Assembly: GCF_028640845.1 (NCBI RefSeq)
Contig: NC_080541.1
Location: 142,069,464-142,133,463 of the forward strand
Direction of reading: 5' to 3'
Origin: Ahaetulla prasina
Lineage: Eukaryota > Chordata > Lepidosauria > Squamata > Colubridae
Length of the DNA stretch: 64,000 nt
A program made the position numbers and the translations under genes. The notes beneath the pieces are model-generated. The model did not search any database and was not told the DNA's origin. It saw nothing but the letters and a program-made list of their open reading frames with translations. Positions 12,776 through 35,312 of the stretch are shown one piece after another (positions within the stretch are counted from its first letter, which is position 1; the number at the start of each line of letters is the position of its first letter).

Positions 12776-13184
12776 GGTCTTTGGTTGTTCGGGTTTTCTC
12801 CCGTGTAAAATTTTACGGGAGAAAACCCGATAACCAAAGATCTATACAAACACCATGAAAACCTCAGAAAACATATATATATATATATATGTAGGTCTTT
12901 GCTTGTTGGGTTTTCTCCGTGTAAAATTGGAAATGTCTTGGAACGTTTGAGTCTCATTCGTCATCTTCAGGCTTCAGCTCGTGCTTCTGGGAGCAATGTG
13001 TGATCGCAGCTGTTTCTTCCTTTATGATCACATTGCTCCCAAGCGAACTGAAGATTTTGACTGATGAATGTTGCTATTTCAGCTACGAGAAAAAAAACAA
13101 AGACCACATAAAACACTGCTGAAACCTCAGAAAACAAATATATACATATATATATATTTGTTTTCTGAGGTTTTCACGGTGTTT
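12776..13184 (-). mobile_element. PLE terminal-repeat pieces, tandem and inverted
   Basis: Several copies of the 3'-terminal PLE motif (ggtctttggttgttcgg, then ttttctcc, then gtgtaaaatt) occur in both orientations. They include a hairpin at 12776-12843 whose arms read ggtctttggttgttcgggtt and its complement. Pieces match the terminus of the PLE arms at 13185 and 18090. This resembles the partial terminal repeats left by Penelope-like elements. Confidence 0.65.
12936..12975 (-). ncRNA. hammerhead-like ribozyme core in PLE repeat (degraded)
   Basis: The - strand reads CTGAAGA, then TGACGAATGAGACTC, then AAACGTTCC. The first box fits CUGANGA, but the stem II partner and the GAAAC box are damaged. 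Likely inactive. Confidence 0.35.
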
Positions 13185-13231
13185 ATATAGGTCTTTGGTT
13201 GTTCGGTTTTCTCCGTGTAAAATTGGAAGTG

Positions 13232-13275
13232 TCTTGGCGACGTTCGACGAAGTCTCATTCGTCATCTTCAGGCTT
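13232..13275 (-). ncRNA. hammerhead-like ribozyme core in PLE
   Basis: The - strand reads CTGAAGA, then a potential stem (GACGAA / TTCGTC around TGAGAC), then GAACGTC. This matches CUGANGA-stem II-GAAA-GUC except that one A of GAAA is missing. Hammerhead motifs are known in PLE terminal repeats. Activity here is unproven. Confidence 0.45.
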
Positions 13276-14160
13276 CAACCCGTGCTTCTGGGAGCAATGT
13301 GTGATCACAGCTGTTTCTTCCTTTTAACTGCTAGTGGGGTTTGAACTGATTGGGTGGGAGCTTGGCTGTGCTCTGATTGCATGGGGTTTTTTCTGTGCTC
13401 TGATTGGCTGGGGGGGTGTCCTGTGTTGGTGGGGGCTTGGTTGTGCTCAGTCTAGTCTGTGCTGCAGGGGATTTGAGCTGGTGAGCTGCATAGCTGTTGT
13501 TTGGCTTTGTGGTCGTGCTACATCTTCATAGTGGGTGTCAGTCTGCTGCATGAATGGATTGGAGGTTTGAAATGGCTAATGTTGCAGCTGCGGTCTGGCT
13601 TCTGGTCCTTGGTCGTGCTTCATGATCAGTGTGGGTTTGGGTCTGCTTTCTGGGTGGATGTGCGGTGGTGACATCCTGTGTGGACCTTGAGTGTGGGTCT
13701 GGTGTCATTCCTCGTGTTAGGGACTCGTTTGTCAATAAGGGCGGGTTTCCAAATGGCTGGTAGGCGGAGGTGTCATCTCGTTTGTTCATGCTGTGTGGGC
13801 GTTTTCTATCTCAATGGCTTCTCTGATTATTCTGTTGTTAAAGTGTTCAGTTTTGGCGATAGTTCTGGTCTTTTAAAGTCAATATCATGTCCTGTGACTT
13901 TAAAGTGTTGGACCAGGAAGAAGTTAGTTCCTCTTTTTGAATGAGTTCTTGTGTTCTTCAATGCGTGCACTTATTCTTCTGTTGGTTTGTCCAATGTATG
14001 TGGTGGGGCAGGCGGTGCATGGGATTTCATATACTCCTTGATTTTCTAACTCAATTTTGTCTTTGGGGTTTCTTAGGATGGTGGATATTTTTCTGTTTGT
14101 GCAGAATGCTGTCTTGAAGTTGTGTTTGTGGAGGATCTTGCTGATTCTGTCTGTGGTGCC

Positions 14161-14792
14161 TTTTATTTTATTTATTTTATTTATTTATTTATTTTATTTT
14201 ATTAGATTTTTATACCGCCCTTCTCCCGAAGGATTCAGGGCGGTGTACAGCCGAAATAAAATACAGAGTATATACAATTAAAAGAAATTAAAAAAAACTA
14301 TTAATAAGTGGCCGATAATTTAAAAATTTACAAATATTTAAAATCTCTAAAACCCCAATTTAAAATCAACTATTTATGCCAGTCCTGCTTGAGTGAATAA
14401 GTATGTTTTTAGCTCACGACGAAAGGTCCGAAGATCAGGCACTTGACGTAAGCCAGGGGGGAGTTCGTTCCAGACCGTCGGTGCTCCCACAGAGAAGGCC
14501 CTACCCCTGGGAGCCGCCAGCCGACATTGTTTGGCGGACGGCACCCTGAGAAGGCCCTCTCTGTGAGAGCGTACGGGTCGATGGGAGGCATACGGTAACA
14601 GCAGGCGGTCCCGTAAGTACCCGGGTCCTAAGCCATGGAGCGCTCTAAAGGTGGTAACCAGGATCTTGAAGCGCACCCGAAAGACCACAGGAAGCCAGTG
14701 CAAACTACGGAGCAGTGGTGTTACGTGGGAGCCTCGAACGGCTCCCGTTACCACTCGCGCAGCTGCATTCTGGACTAACTGCAGCCTCCGGG
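14161..14792 (-). mobile_element. L2 LINE 3' part nested in PLE
   Basis: It carries the L2 C-terminal coding part (TRRLQLVQNAAARVV, LHWLPVVFRVRFKIL, LRTFRRELKTYLFTQAGLA) and the 3' UTR hairpin with an AT-rich tail at the left. The uninterrupted PLE arm at 17080-17130 shows the empty target (cccatatataaaaggcacc) at this point, so the L2 landed after the inverted pair formed or in one copy only. Confidence 0.9.
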
Positions 14793-16189
14793 TATATATA
14801 TATGGGAGGAGGGCTGTGCCGTTTTCTTGTTCTCTGTCTTGGATTTTAGTGGGGGGTTCTTTTTGGATTAGCTTGGTAATCTTATTTCTTTGGAATCCAT
14901 TGGATGTTAGTACGTTAGTGAGAGTGTCTAGTTCGGGTTTTAGGTGTTGTTCATCAGCTAAGCATTTTGTTCTGGAGATGAGTGTCTTGGCTACGGAGTT
15001 GATCTGTGCTGGGTGGTGGTGTGAGAGTGCGTGCAGATAGCGGTTTGTGTGTGTTTTCTTCTGGTAGATGGTGTGTCCTAGGGAGCCATTGGGTTTTCTG
15101 TAGACTAAGACATCCAGGAAGGGAAGTTGGTTATTAACTTCTGTTTCCATGGTGAACTGTATTTTGGGGTGTAGGCTATTGAGGTGTGTGAGGAAGTTGT
15201 CAAGTTTTTCTTTCCCGTGTGGCCAGATTATGAAGGTGTCGTCTACATATCTGAGCCAGAGTTTGGGTTTGTGATCAGATTTTTCTAGAGCTTGGGTTTC
15301 AAAGTGTTCCATGTAGAGATTGGCAATGACAGGTGAGAGGGGTGATCCCATGGGTGCTCCTTCTACTTGTTTGTATTTTTGTCCATTATAGATGAAGTAT
15401 GTGTTGGATAGGCAGTGGTTGGTCAGATCTAGGATGTGCTTGGGGGGGTTATATTTGTTTTGGATAGCTGTCAAGGCTTCTTTGATTGGCACTTGGGTGA
15501 AGAGGGATATGACATCAAAGCTCATGAGTAGGTCGCTGGGCTGTAAGTTTTGTTTCTTTATGATCTCTATGAACTGGAATGAGTTTTTATGTGAGGTGAT
15601 GGATTCTGCATAGGGCTGTAGTTGTTTGGCTAGAAATTTGGCTAGGTTTTGTAGAGGTGAGCCTATGGAGCTGACTATGGGTCTGAGTGGGGTTCCTTCT
15701 TTGTGTATCTTGGGGAGGCCATAGAGCTTAGGGCATCTGGATGATTTCTCTCTGGGAATGATTCTTTGTTGGATTTCTTCGCTGATGGGGGAGGATTTTA
15801 TTTTGGATCTAGTGGTTTTTTCTAGGTAGGTGGTGGGGTCTGTGTTTAGGGGCTTGTATGCAGGGTCTTGGAGTAGGTTGGTTAATTTGGTTTGGTAGTC
15901 AGATGTGTTCATAACCACCGTGGCGTTGCCCTTGTCTGCTGGTAGGATTATTATGCTGGTATCTTTTTTCAGGTTAAGTAGTGCTGTCTGTTCCTCTTTG
16001 GGTAAGTTGCTTTTGGGTGGCTTGCTGGTGCAGAGGATGTTGGAGATCTCGAGTCTGATTTTGTTAGCGTCATCGGGGTTGATTTTGGTCAGGCTGGTTT
16101 CAACTCCGCATATAATGGTTTCGGTGAGGATGTATTTGGGAGTGACTGCAAAGTTGAATCCTTTGGAAAGGACATCGGTTTCCAAACGC

Positions 16190-16212
<23 letters not shown>
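14374..16212 (-). pseudogene. accidental fused ORF: PLE RT + L2 C-terminus (612 codons)
   Basis: A single open frame joins about 460 codons of PLE reverse transcriptase to about 130 codons of L2 C-terminus, because the nested L2 landed in the same orientation and frame. The join is near 14795, after LLPYIY. The RT catalytic YVDD is intact, but the GIY-YIG part is cut off by the L2. It is a by-product of nesting and unlikely to be a functional gene, though it would be predicted as one by ORF callers. Confidence 0.75.
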
Positions 16213-18189
<1,977 letters not shown>

Positions 18190-18224
18190 CACACCGTAAA
18201 GAAATACAGATAGCCATGCGATCT

Positions 18225-18500
18225 CATTTTGGGCAGCTCACCTTTACAGGTGTTTACATCCCACAGTCACATGGCTGCAATTTGCTACTTTTTTGCCAGT
18301 TTCTGGTATTTACTTCTGATTTCTGGCAGAAAAACGGAAAATGGATTTGCTTAGCAACCGTGGCATTTGCTTAATGACCATTGTAAAAAAAAAAGTTTTA
18401 ACTTCGATTCCAGTCACATGATGCCTCAATGTATGACTGCAGCGACTTATGACTGTAATGCCAGGTTCATTTACGGTCGTAAATCGAGGACTGCATGGAG
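18225..18500. mobile_element. TA-type MITE, degraded
   Basis: It shares internal segments with the 7980-8498 family (cagtcacatg, ttgcttagcaacc, gcttaatgacca, cttatgactg, cgtaaatcgaggactgcatgg). The left terminus is not clear. Confidence 0.5.
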
Positions 18501-18925
18501 ACCTCTTTGTAGGTGTAATGAGGGAAATGCTGTACTTACTGATTGATTTCACTGCCCGACTAAACAGGAAAGGAAAGGAAACATTTCTAACTTCTGCATA
18601 CTGGGCATAATGGTATCAACTTTTAGGATATCCACAGATAAATCAAGGAAATAGTGAAAGAACCCTGAATTAACACATTTTCAGAATAAGCTGACTGAAA
18701 GGGCCCCTTTATTTCAGAATTAAAGCCAGCTATTAATAAAAAGATGAAAAGGAGAGGAATTTCCTTCAGTCTACAAGTTATCACAGATAATAACTTAATG
18801 AACTGAATTATGAATAGCATGCTACATCATTTGTACTCGTGGATTTACTCATTAAATGCAAAGCTAATTGCTGTTTTTCATTTGCGCATCGATTCAGCAG
18901 TAAATGCAGTGGCTTTGTTCTAGGG

Positions 18926-19060
18926 CAGTGTTTCTCATCCTTGGCAACTTTAAGATGTGTGAACTTTAACTCCCATAATTCCTCAGCTAGCCATGCTGAT
19001 TGGGGAATTCTGGGAATTAAAGTCCCACCGGTCTTAAAATTGCCACGTTTGGGAACCACG
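18926..19060. mobile_element. hairpin hAT-type MITE
   Basis: Its arms are similar to ccttggcaactttaag and its complement around ctcccataattcctcag. The flanks ttctaggg / ctctatgg are alike at 6 of 8 positions. Same family as 24408-24539. Confidence 0.6.
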
Positions 19061-19839
19061 CTCTATGGAAATGTAGGATTACAGACTTAGTTCGATAGAT
19101 CGTACATCGGCTAATTTAAAATGCTTCAACTGTATGTATAAAATGGGAATTTTTAGAAGGCGCACATAAGAGATGTACATGTTTAGAACTAAAGGTGCTG
19201 GGTTGGAGAGATCACATCTGCTGGTTACCTTTATGCTACAATAGACTGGGTCAGGGTTTCTTTTCTCAGTTTGTGTTTGTGTTCTTGCTTTAAGGAAAAG
19301 AACACTGTTCCAGGTCAAGTTCAAGAGAGGAATGGCAATACTTTTTGCCAGGGCATTTGTGGTCACTGCTGCTGGTATTGAAGGAAGGAGAATGATTTGG
19401 CACAAAGACCGAGAAGCCTTTGAACAAGAGAAACTAAATTATATTTGTGTTTCATGTTCTTGCAAGGAAGTGTTATCATGCATGATAATAACGATTCGTC
19501 TTTTCTGTGTAATTTTGTGGCTCTTGGAGGCCCTTTTCTTCTGTTTGCAGGAACCTCTGCCCCTCTTATTGGCGTGTCCTCATAGGAACCCCTGAAATTA
19601 TGTATAAATTTACACAAAGCTTTGAAGCTTGCCATGTGTCAGAGTTAGGAAGATTCCAAATGATTTATTTAATTTGCCTTTTGCATGTAATGAGGGGGTG
19701 ATGGGTTCTTGTTTTTTATCTAATAGTACAAGACGTTTGTACTCAGAGCAATTATTTTTGCTTTGTAATCTCAGCATTGCAGGAAAGCTGCCTGGAAGAC
19801 AATCATGGATCATCTTTAAACTGTTATTAAACAACTGGA
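19061..19839. other. no gene seen
   Basis: Unremarkable intergenic sequence with short random frames only. Confidence 0.4.
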
Positions 19840-19990
19840 AAAATGAATTGAATTGAATGGAAAGGAATGGAATACTTCATTGGCCAAGTGTGATTGGACA
19901 CACAAGCTCTCAGTGTACATACAAAAAATAAAGTATATGATCATAAGAAGCATTTATGGTATAAACACTAGTGGCATAAGTGCCTTAAGA
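19840..19990 (-). mobile_element. CR1-L3-like LINE 3' end
   Basis: It contains cattggccaagtgtgattgg, the antisense of the 3' end seen at 55085-55238 (aatcacacttggccaataaa), next to a gaattgaatt / ggaatgg simple repeat. In snakes such 3' ends are known to seed AATAG-type microsatellites; the name is from memory. Confidence 0.55.
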
Positions 19991-20577
19991 TATATTCGGA
20001 TGAATATTTATTCAGATGTGACTTCATGGCAAGAAGAAATAAAAAAATTATATGCATTAGGACAATACATCCTTTGAAAATGAATGACCTGAATGTTGCT
20101 GTGGACTATCAGCAAATAACAGTTTTATGTAGGCCCTGGTGGAAAATATCTTGCTTACTTTCAGTTTCCCGTCTTACTGTATTTTTTTCCCCAAATTTCA
20201 TTACATCTTTGGATGGGAGAAGGTAATCTTTTGTTTTATCTTGGACTATCTTCTAAGGCTGAATTAAAATAACCTGGTTTTTAAGTTATTTCCTAGAATT
20301 AAGCAGGGCTTCCAGCACTGTTAGTCACTGTCTAGAGATCTTGTAAGTAGTGGGCAATCATCCAGTTATGAAGATATCAGGAAAATGAAACTATACAAAT
20401 TGCTTGCCAGGATGAAACAGTAAAGAGTAACTTTCGTTGGCCAATCTTCACTTTCCAACTGTTCATACAATTAATAAATATAGTGCAGTACATCAGATAA
20501 AGCTCGTTTGTTACTTTAATTTCTGATTTAGGAATTTAAGATTATCATCTTACATTTAGGGATTTAAGAGTATCATC

Positions 20578-20990
20578 CTTGATTTACAACCAGTTGCTTA
20601 GCAACTATTCAAAGTTACAACAGCCACCACCACCCAGCTACTTACCACGGGTTTTCAAAGTTACAATGCCCGTCTATACATACACATACACACCACAGTC
20701 ATGTGATTACATTTTGGGTGTATGGCAGCTGGATCCCTCTTGTGGATGTTTGCAGCTTTCTGCAGTCACATAATTGCAATTTGTGACTTTTTTTCTTCCA
20801 GTGTTTACTTCCAGTTTCAAGGGGAGGGGAGGAATCTCATTGGGGAAAATTGCTTTTCTTAATGACAGCAAAGTTTGCTTAATGACTGATTTGCTGCAAA
20901 AAGTTGGCTGCCTCAACTTATGACCCCAATGTCTTATAACCATAATGCTGTCCAGGCTCAATTACTGTTGTAAGATGAGGACCGGCTGTA
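20578..20990. mobile_element. TA-type MITE
   Basis: It begins with ttgatttacaaccagttgc and ends with gtaagatgaggaccggctgta. The interior holds tcaaagttacaa, cagtcatgtgattac and taatgactgatttgc segments of the 7980-8498 family. The central part carries a catacacatacaca simple repeat. Confidence 0.6.
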
Positions 20991-21879
20991 TTTCAAGTTT
21001 CGCTGGGGCAGCTGACTATTGAGGGACATGAAAAAGCATCCCCAAAGTTTGCATTACTTTTGGCCATTCCCTGGTCAATGGTGTTGTCACCAGCAAATCC
21101 TTTCAACCCGGAAGCACCCTTTGGTTAGTTTTGTCAGTGCTTCTGACATGAACACAGACAGCTGGCTATTCATTGTAGAACAGCAAAATAATAGACCTGT
21201 TAATGAGGGAAAGAAACTGGCTGAGCTACAGGGAGGAGTTTAACAGGGAATTAGTCTGGAATCCCTGTGTGGACACAAGAGAATGAAATCTGATCCCCCT
21301 GCCTGCTGTTACCTAGACTCTCCCAGGTACAGACCTTCAGTCTGAGAAGATGCACAGGCTTTAGCAATAAAACAGGTATTTGAACTCTTCACATGTGGAA
21401 ATGATTGTTCACACCTGACAGAGCTTATCTTTCAACTATCCTGACATGGCTTTTCTTATTATCCTTTTGAGGGATTTTTGTAGTTAGTTCAAAGCTCAGA
21501 GGCGTATCTTTAAAATTATTTTTTTCAAATTTCATTTACAAATTAAAAGAAAAAAATAACAAAACACCTAGCTAGACTTAAAAAAAAGCTATACATCATT
21601 AATAAAACAACTGTTAAACTTAAAGAAGTAAATCCATAGAAAGTGGAAAAATGACCTTATATATCACTTATCACTGGTTTAATAATAAACAGTATTACTA
21701 TAAAATGATATATACAAAATATTATTGCAGATATCACAAAATCTCTGCCATAGTAACTTCTTTTAAATTAATAAATAAATAATAAAACAGCAGCTCAGGG
21801 AAGAACAAGAAAGGAAAAACTGGATAAATTTTAGTGTGACATTGTTTTAAACGCTCACTGACAGCTGCTAGTTCTGAAA
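20991..21879. other. no gene seen
   Basis: Intergenic DNA; the 21480-21800 part is very A-rich. No recognisable family. Confidence 0.4.
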
Positions 21880-22222
21880 GGTAAAGATTCCTCTCACACA
21901 TATGTGCCAGTTGTTCCCGACTCTAGGGGCGGTACTCATCTCTGTTTCAAAACCGATCAGCCAGCACTGTCCGAAGATGTCTCCGTGGTCATGTGGCCAG
22001 CATGACTAAATGCCAAAGGCACTTGGAACGTTGTTACCTTCCCACCAAAGATGGTCCCTGTTTTAATACTTGCATTTTTTACGTGTTTTCGAATTGCTAG
22101 GTTGGCAGAAGCTGGGACAAGTAACGGGAGCTCACCCGTTACACGGCACTAGGGATTCAAACCGCTGAACTGCCAACCTTTCGATTGACAAGCTCAGTGT
22201 CTTAGCCACTGAGCCACCGCAT
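21880..22222 (-). mobile_element. Sauria SINE (tRNA-derived)
   Basis: Reverse-oriented SINE. The tRNA-like head at the right (antisense of ggtggctcagtggctaagac, with a damaged B box near 22150) is joined to a body containing tgggaaggtaac and catgctggccacatgacc, and to a 3' tail read as cctttacc at the left. Somewhat diverged. Same family as 26641-26993 and 62184-62534. Confidence 0.85.
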
Positions 22223-22576
22223 CTGAAAAGGAAGATCTAATTTCCACCCTGTTTCTGATAGTTAACATTTTAAAGTATCTAGTTATCAAGTAAGACTTTA
22301 AACTGTTTTAAAATGCAGCCATTCTTTGCTCATTTTCTTTCTCTCCAGGAGTTTGTGCGATGAAGAGAGGAAGAATATTATCAAATCACCTTTAAGCCAC
22401 TTTTTAGAAATGGAAAGTAAAAACAGTAGCAATGTGGAAATTCCTTAAATGTTCAAAAACAAAATTCCTTTGAAGATGAAATAAATGTTTTATATATTAT
22501 TTTCAGAGGATCCTACTATTTGTGAGTTTAGGTGAAATTGCAGATCTACAGTCGTCTTCCAATATATGCATTTATA

Positions 22577-22949
22577 CAGGTAGTCCTCGACTTACAAGTT
22601 CCCTTAGTGACCAAAGTTAGAACGGCACTGAAAAAAGTGAGTTATGACTGCTTTTCACATTTATGACCATTGCAATATCCCCATGTTCATATGATCAAGA
22701 TTCAGACTCTTCAGGTTCTTATTTATGACGGTGTCCTGGGGTCATGTGATCTTTTTTTGGGAACCTTCTGACAAGCAAAGTCAATGGGGAAGCCAGATTC
22801 ACTTAAAACAGGGTTCCTAATTTAAAAACAATTCACTTAACAACTGTGGTAAGAAAGGTCACAAAATTGGACAAAATTCAGTTAACAAATGTCTCACTTA
22901 GCAACAGAAATTTGGGGCTCAATTGTGGTCATAAGTCAAGGACTGCCTG
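22577..22949. mobile_element. TA-flanked palindromic MITE
   Basis: The ends caggtagtcctcgacttac and taagtcaaggactgcctg are inverted repeats, with TA on each side. Member of the 7980-8498 family. Confidence 0.75.
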
Positions 22950-22973
22950 TAGTGGATGCCAGTACATTTGGGG

Positions 22974-23847
22974 CAGAGGTGGGTTTCAGCAGGTTCTGAC
23001 CAGTTCTGGAGAACCAGAAATTTTGAATAGTTTGGAGAACTGGTAGTAAAATTCTGACTGGCTTTGCCCCCATGTATTTATTTATTTATTTATTTATTTA
23101 TTTTGTCACAACATCATACAAAAAGATTATATAGTATATAAACATATATATGAGTAAATGTTAGGAGGTATAAGCATATATATATATAGGAAGAAGAAAA
23201 GAAAAACAATAGGACAGGAACGGTAGGCACGTTTGTGCTCTTATGGTCCTCTTAGGAATGGGGTGAGGTCAATAGTAGAAAGTTTTTGGTTAAAGCTTTT
23301 GGGATTATGGGAAGAGACCACAGAGTCAGGTAAAGTATTCCAAGCACTGATGATTCTGTTACAGAAGTCATATTTTCTGCAATCTAGATTAAAGCGGTTA
23401 ACATTAAGTTTAAATCTATTGGTTGCCCTTGTATTATTGCAATTAAAGCTGAAGTAGTCTTTGACAGGAAGGACATTACAATAGATGATTCTGTGAGTTA
23501 AACTTAGGTCTTGTCGAAGGTGACGGAGTTCCAAGTTTTCTAAGCCTAGGATTTCAAGTCTGGTGGGATAAGGTATTTTGTTGTTTTCAGAGGAATGGAG
23601 AACTCTTCTTGTAAAATATTTCTGGACACGTTCAATTGTATTGATGTCAGAGATGTGGTGAGGGTTCCAAACAGGTATTCTCTGCCTCCCAAGTCCCAGC
23701 TGATCAGGAGGAAATGGGGATTTTGCGATAACCTTCCCCTGGAGTGTGGTGGGAATGAAGATTTTACAGTATCCTTCCCCTGCCACACCCACCAAGCCAT
23801 TCCACACTCACAGAACCGGTAGTAAAAAAAATTGAAACCCACCACTG
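22974..23847. mobile_element. hAT-type MITE with perfect 8-bp TSD
   Basis: The terminal repeats cagaggtgggtttcagc and ttgaaacccaccactg are flanked by identical atttgggg (22966-22973 and 23848-23855). It has been split by a LINE insertion at 23072-23675; the interior resumes with tattctctgcctccc, as in the related element at 51219. Confidence 0.85.
23072..23675 (-). mobile_element. CR1/Rex1-type LINE, 5'-truncated, nested in a MITE
   Basis: The antisense frame reads PVWNPHHISDINTIERVQKY through to LTPFLRGP, matching the element at 3870-4864 almost residue for residue. The 3' AAATA tail is at the left. The fused frame at the right edge is MITE sequence. Confidence 0.8.
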
Positions 23848-24407
23848 ATTTGGGGGGACTCAAAGACAGAACAGAGTCTGGCCAAAATAATTGTCATTCA
23901 GGAATCAGCAACAGTGTCTTCTAAACAGTAGATATTTGGGACTATAGATGCCGTGATATTTTGCTGTTAGCCAAAGGTGTAGGACCTCTGAAGGACATCA
24001 TCTTATCTTCTCCAAAGATTGACTAAACAAAGACCCAACCTCTGCTACTGGATTTGATGAAGATTTTTGAAAATTCTAAATCTAGCACCCTTTTCCTTTC
24101 TGGGAGCTTCAGCATTGCTACATGCCTAGTATTGCTCTCATAGGATCTGTTGTTTGTATTGCTAACTCTGATCGAAATACTCATTACAACAGCCCTGTAA
24201 GGTTGACCAAGGATACTTATGCGCAGTTGGCAAATATTATTTTTTGACATGAATATAGACAGCTGTCTGGTAGAACAACAAAATAATAGACCCAAAATAA
24301 TATTATCTCAGTGAAAGGGTCTCGGTGAATTCATGAGACCTGAAGTGAATGCTTGAACTGTAGGCATCCATGTTTCAGAAACTTTTCAGTGCTTCGATCC
24401 CATAAAC

Positions 24408-24539
24408 CAGGGGTCTTCAACCTTGGCAACTTTAAGCAAATTTTAAGCAAACTTTAAGCAAACTTTAAGCAAAGCTGGCTGAAGAATTCTGGGAGTTGAA
24501 GTCCCCAAGTCTTAAAGTTGCCAAGGTTGGAGACCCTTG
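24408..24539. mobile_element. hairpin hAT-type MITE with perfect 8-bp TSD
   Basis: Arms caggggtcttcaaccttggc and gccaaggttggagaccct lie inside identical ccataaac duplications (24400-24407 and 24540-24547). A short tandem repeat aagcaaactttaagc fills the left arm. It sits 330 bp upstream of the VCAM1 kappaB sites. Confidence 0.85.
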
Positions 24540-24843
24540 CCATAAACAGATTCTTCCCCATCAATTCTTTTGACAGAAAGGAGGTCCTAATATCTCCATT
24601 TTATGCTAAAACGATTAAAAAGTGGCTCATTTTTGTTTCCTGTGTCTTTCTTTCCTGGTTCACGTTCTCCTTCGGACACATCCACCCACCCCAAATGCGC
24701 ACCAGAGAGTCTCCCAAATATTTCCTTCGCGGGACACTTGCTGCTGTCCAAAGAAACTCGGATCCCTGCAGGAAACTGGGGAAGGGGGAGTTAGAAGAGA
24801 GGCAATTCCAACGTGGGCTGAGCTTCCTGGGATGAGAGAGCCG

Positions 24844-24855
24844 CTTTCGTTTTTC
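24844..24855 (-). promoter_or_regulatory. possible IRF-type element
   Basis: The - strand reads GAAAAACGAAAG, close to the GAAANNGAAA interferon-regulatory-factor consensus. It lies 14 bp upstream of the first kappaB site. IRF1 cooperates with NF-kappaB at mammalian VCAM1, but at a different position. Confidence 0.4.
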
Positions 24856-24868
24856 TTCTTCGGTTATA

Positions 24869-24878
24869 GGGATTTTCC
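24869..24878 (+). promoter_or_regulatory. kappaB site 1 of the VCAM1 promoter
   Basis: gggattttcc fits the NF-kappaB consensus GGGRNWYYCC. A second site starts 14 bp downstream. Paired kappaB sites are the defining cytokine-response element of mammalian VCAM1. Confidence 0.75.
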
Positions 24879-24882
24879 ATCC

Positions 24883-24892
24883 CGGAATTTCC
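24883..24892 (+). promoter_or_regulatory. kappaB site 2 of the VCAM1 promoter
   Basis: cggaatttcc fits GGRNWTTCC-type NF-kappaB sites. The 14-bp start-to-start spacing puts both sites on nearly the same face of the helix. Confidence 0.7.
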
Positions 24893-24968
24893 ACGGAACG
24901 CTCTTTCTCCCACAGTCCCACTCCCCGTCTCCGTCCCCTCCTGCCCTCCCCCCCCCGTTCCTTCTCTT

Positions 24969-24975
24969 TATAAAA
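24969..24975 (+). promoter_or_regulatory. VCAM1 TATA box
   Basis: tataaaa lies 155 bp upstream of the initiator ATG, which predicts transcription starting near 25000 and a 5' UTR of roughly 125 nt. A pyrimidine-rich C-tract lies between it and the kappaB pair. Confidence 0.7.
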
Positions 24976-25123
24976 AGAACGAAATGGGGCTCCGGCATAC
25001 ACCGATTTCTCTTCCACGGTTACAGTGGGTCCTTCTTGGAGCTCCTGGGCAAGGCAATTTCGGGACTGCCCTTTTTGAACCCGCTCAAGTTTTGCGTTCC
25101 CCGGACCCAAGTCGTCGCGGCCA

Positions 25124-34873
<9,750 letters not shown>

Positions 34874-35124
34874 TTCCGTTAACTGGAAGTAATTCGACAG
34901 TTTTGCAAGTTTACCAACTTGATGATTCTGGATCTTGCTCAGAATCTTTGTTGATTAACTCAGCGTGAGAGGAATTGAGCTGATGTGCTTTGGAAAGGAT
35001 GCAAATCAAAATTAAGCCTTTTCATGAAAACCGATCTCTTGGGTCAAGACTCTCTCTCCACTTAGTGTCTCCATTCAGCCATTAAGTGATTTGTGGCCTT
35101 GGACTAATAGATATGTCTCTGAAC

Positions 35125-35312
35125 CAGCGGCCCCCAACTTTTTGGGCAGCAGAGACTGGTTCCATGGAGAGAGGTTCTTCCGCAGACAGGAAGGGCCGTG
35201 ATTTCGTGTGTTGCCTACATCCCGCGGATGGGGCTTCCCTTGTTTGCACGGCCCGATTTCTGGCATGCCCCAGCCAGGTGCCCATCCACGGACCTGGGGT
35301 TGGGGACCCCTG
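35125..35312. mobile_element. hAT-type MITE in the VCAM1 3' UTR
   Basis: Inverted ends cagcggcccccaac and gttggggacccctg, flanked by ctctgaac and ctctaaac (7 of 8 equal, 35117-35124 and 35313-35320). Confidence 0.85.

Larger units (their letters stand above)
13185..16189 (-). mobile_element. Penelope-like element, left arm of inverted pair
   Basis: The - strand encodes a PLE reverse transcriptase (ILPADKGNATVV, LYGLPKIHKEG, FDVISLFTQVP, GAPMGSPLSPVIANLYM, and the catalytic LRYVDDTF). Further downstream comes the GIY-YIG endonuclease region (YEIPCTACPTTYIGQTNRR type sequence, readable near 14030-13960), then a 3' region ending in the terminal repeat at about 13185. RT plus C-terminal GIY-YIG is the hallmark of Penelope-like retroelements. 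An L2 has inserted into it at 14161-14792. The 5' end is truncated at about 16189, where the inverted copy begins. Confidence 0.9.
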
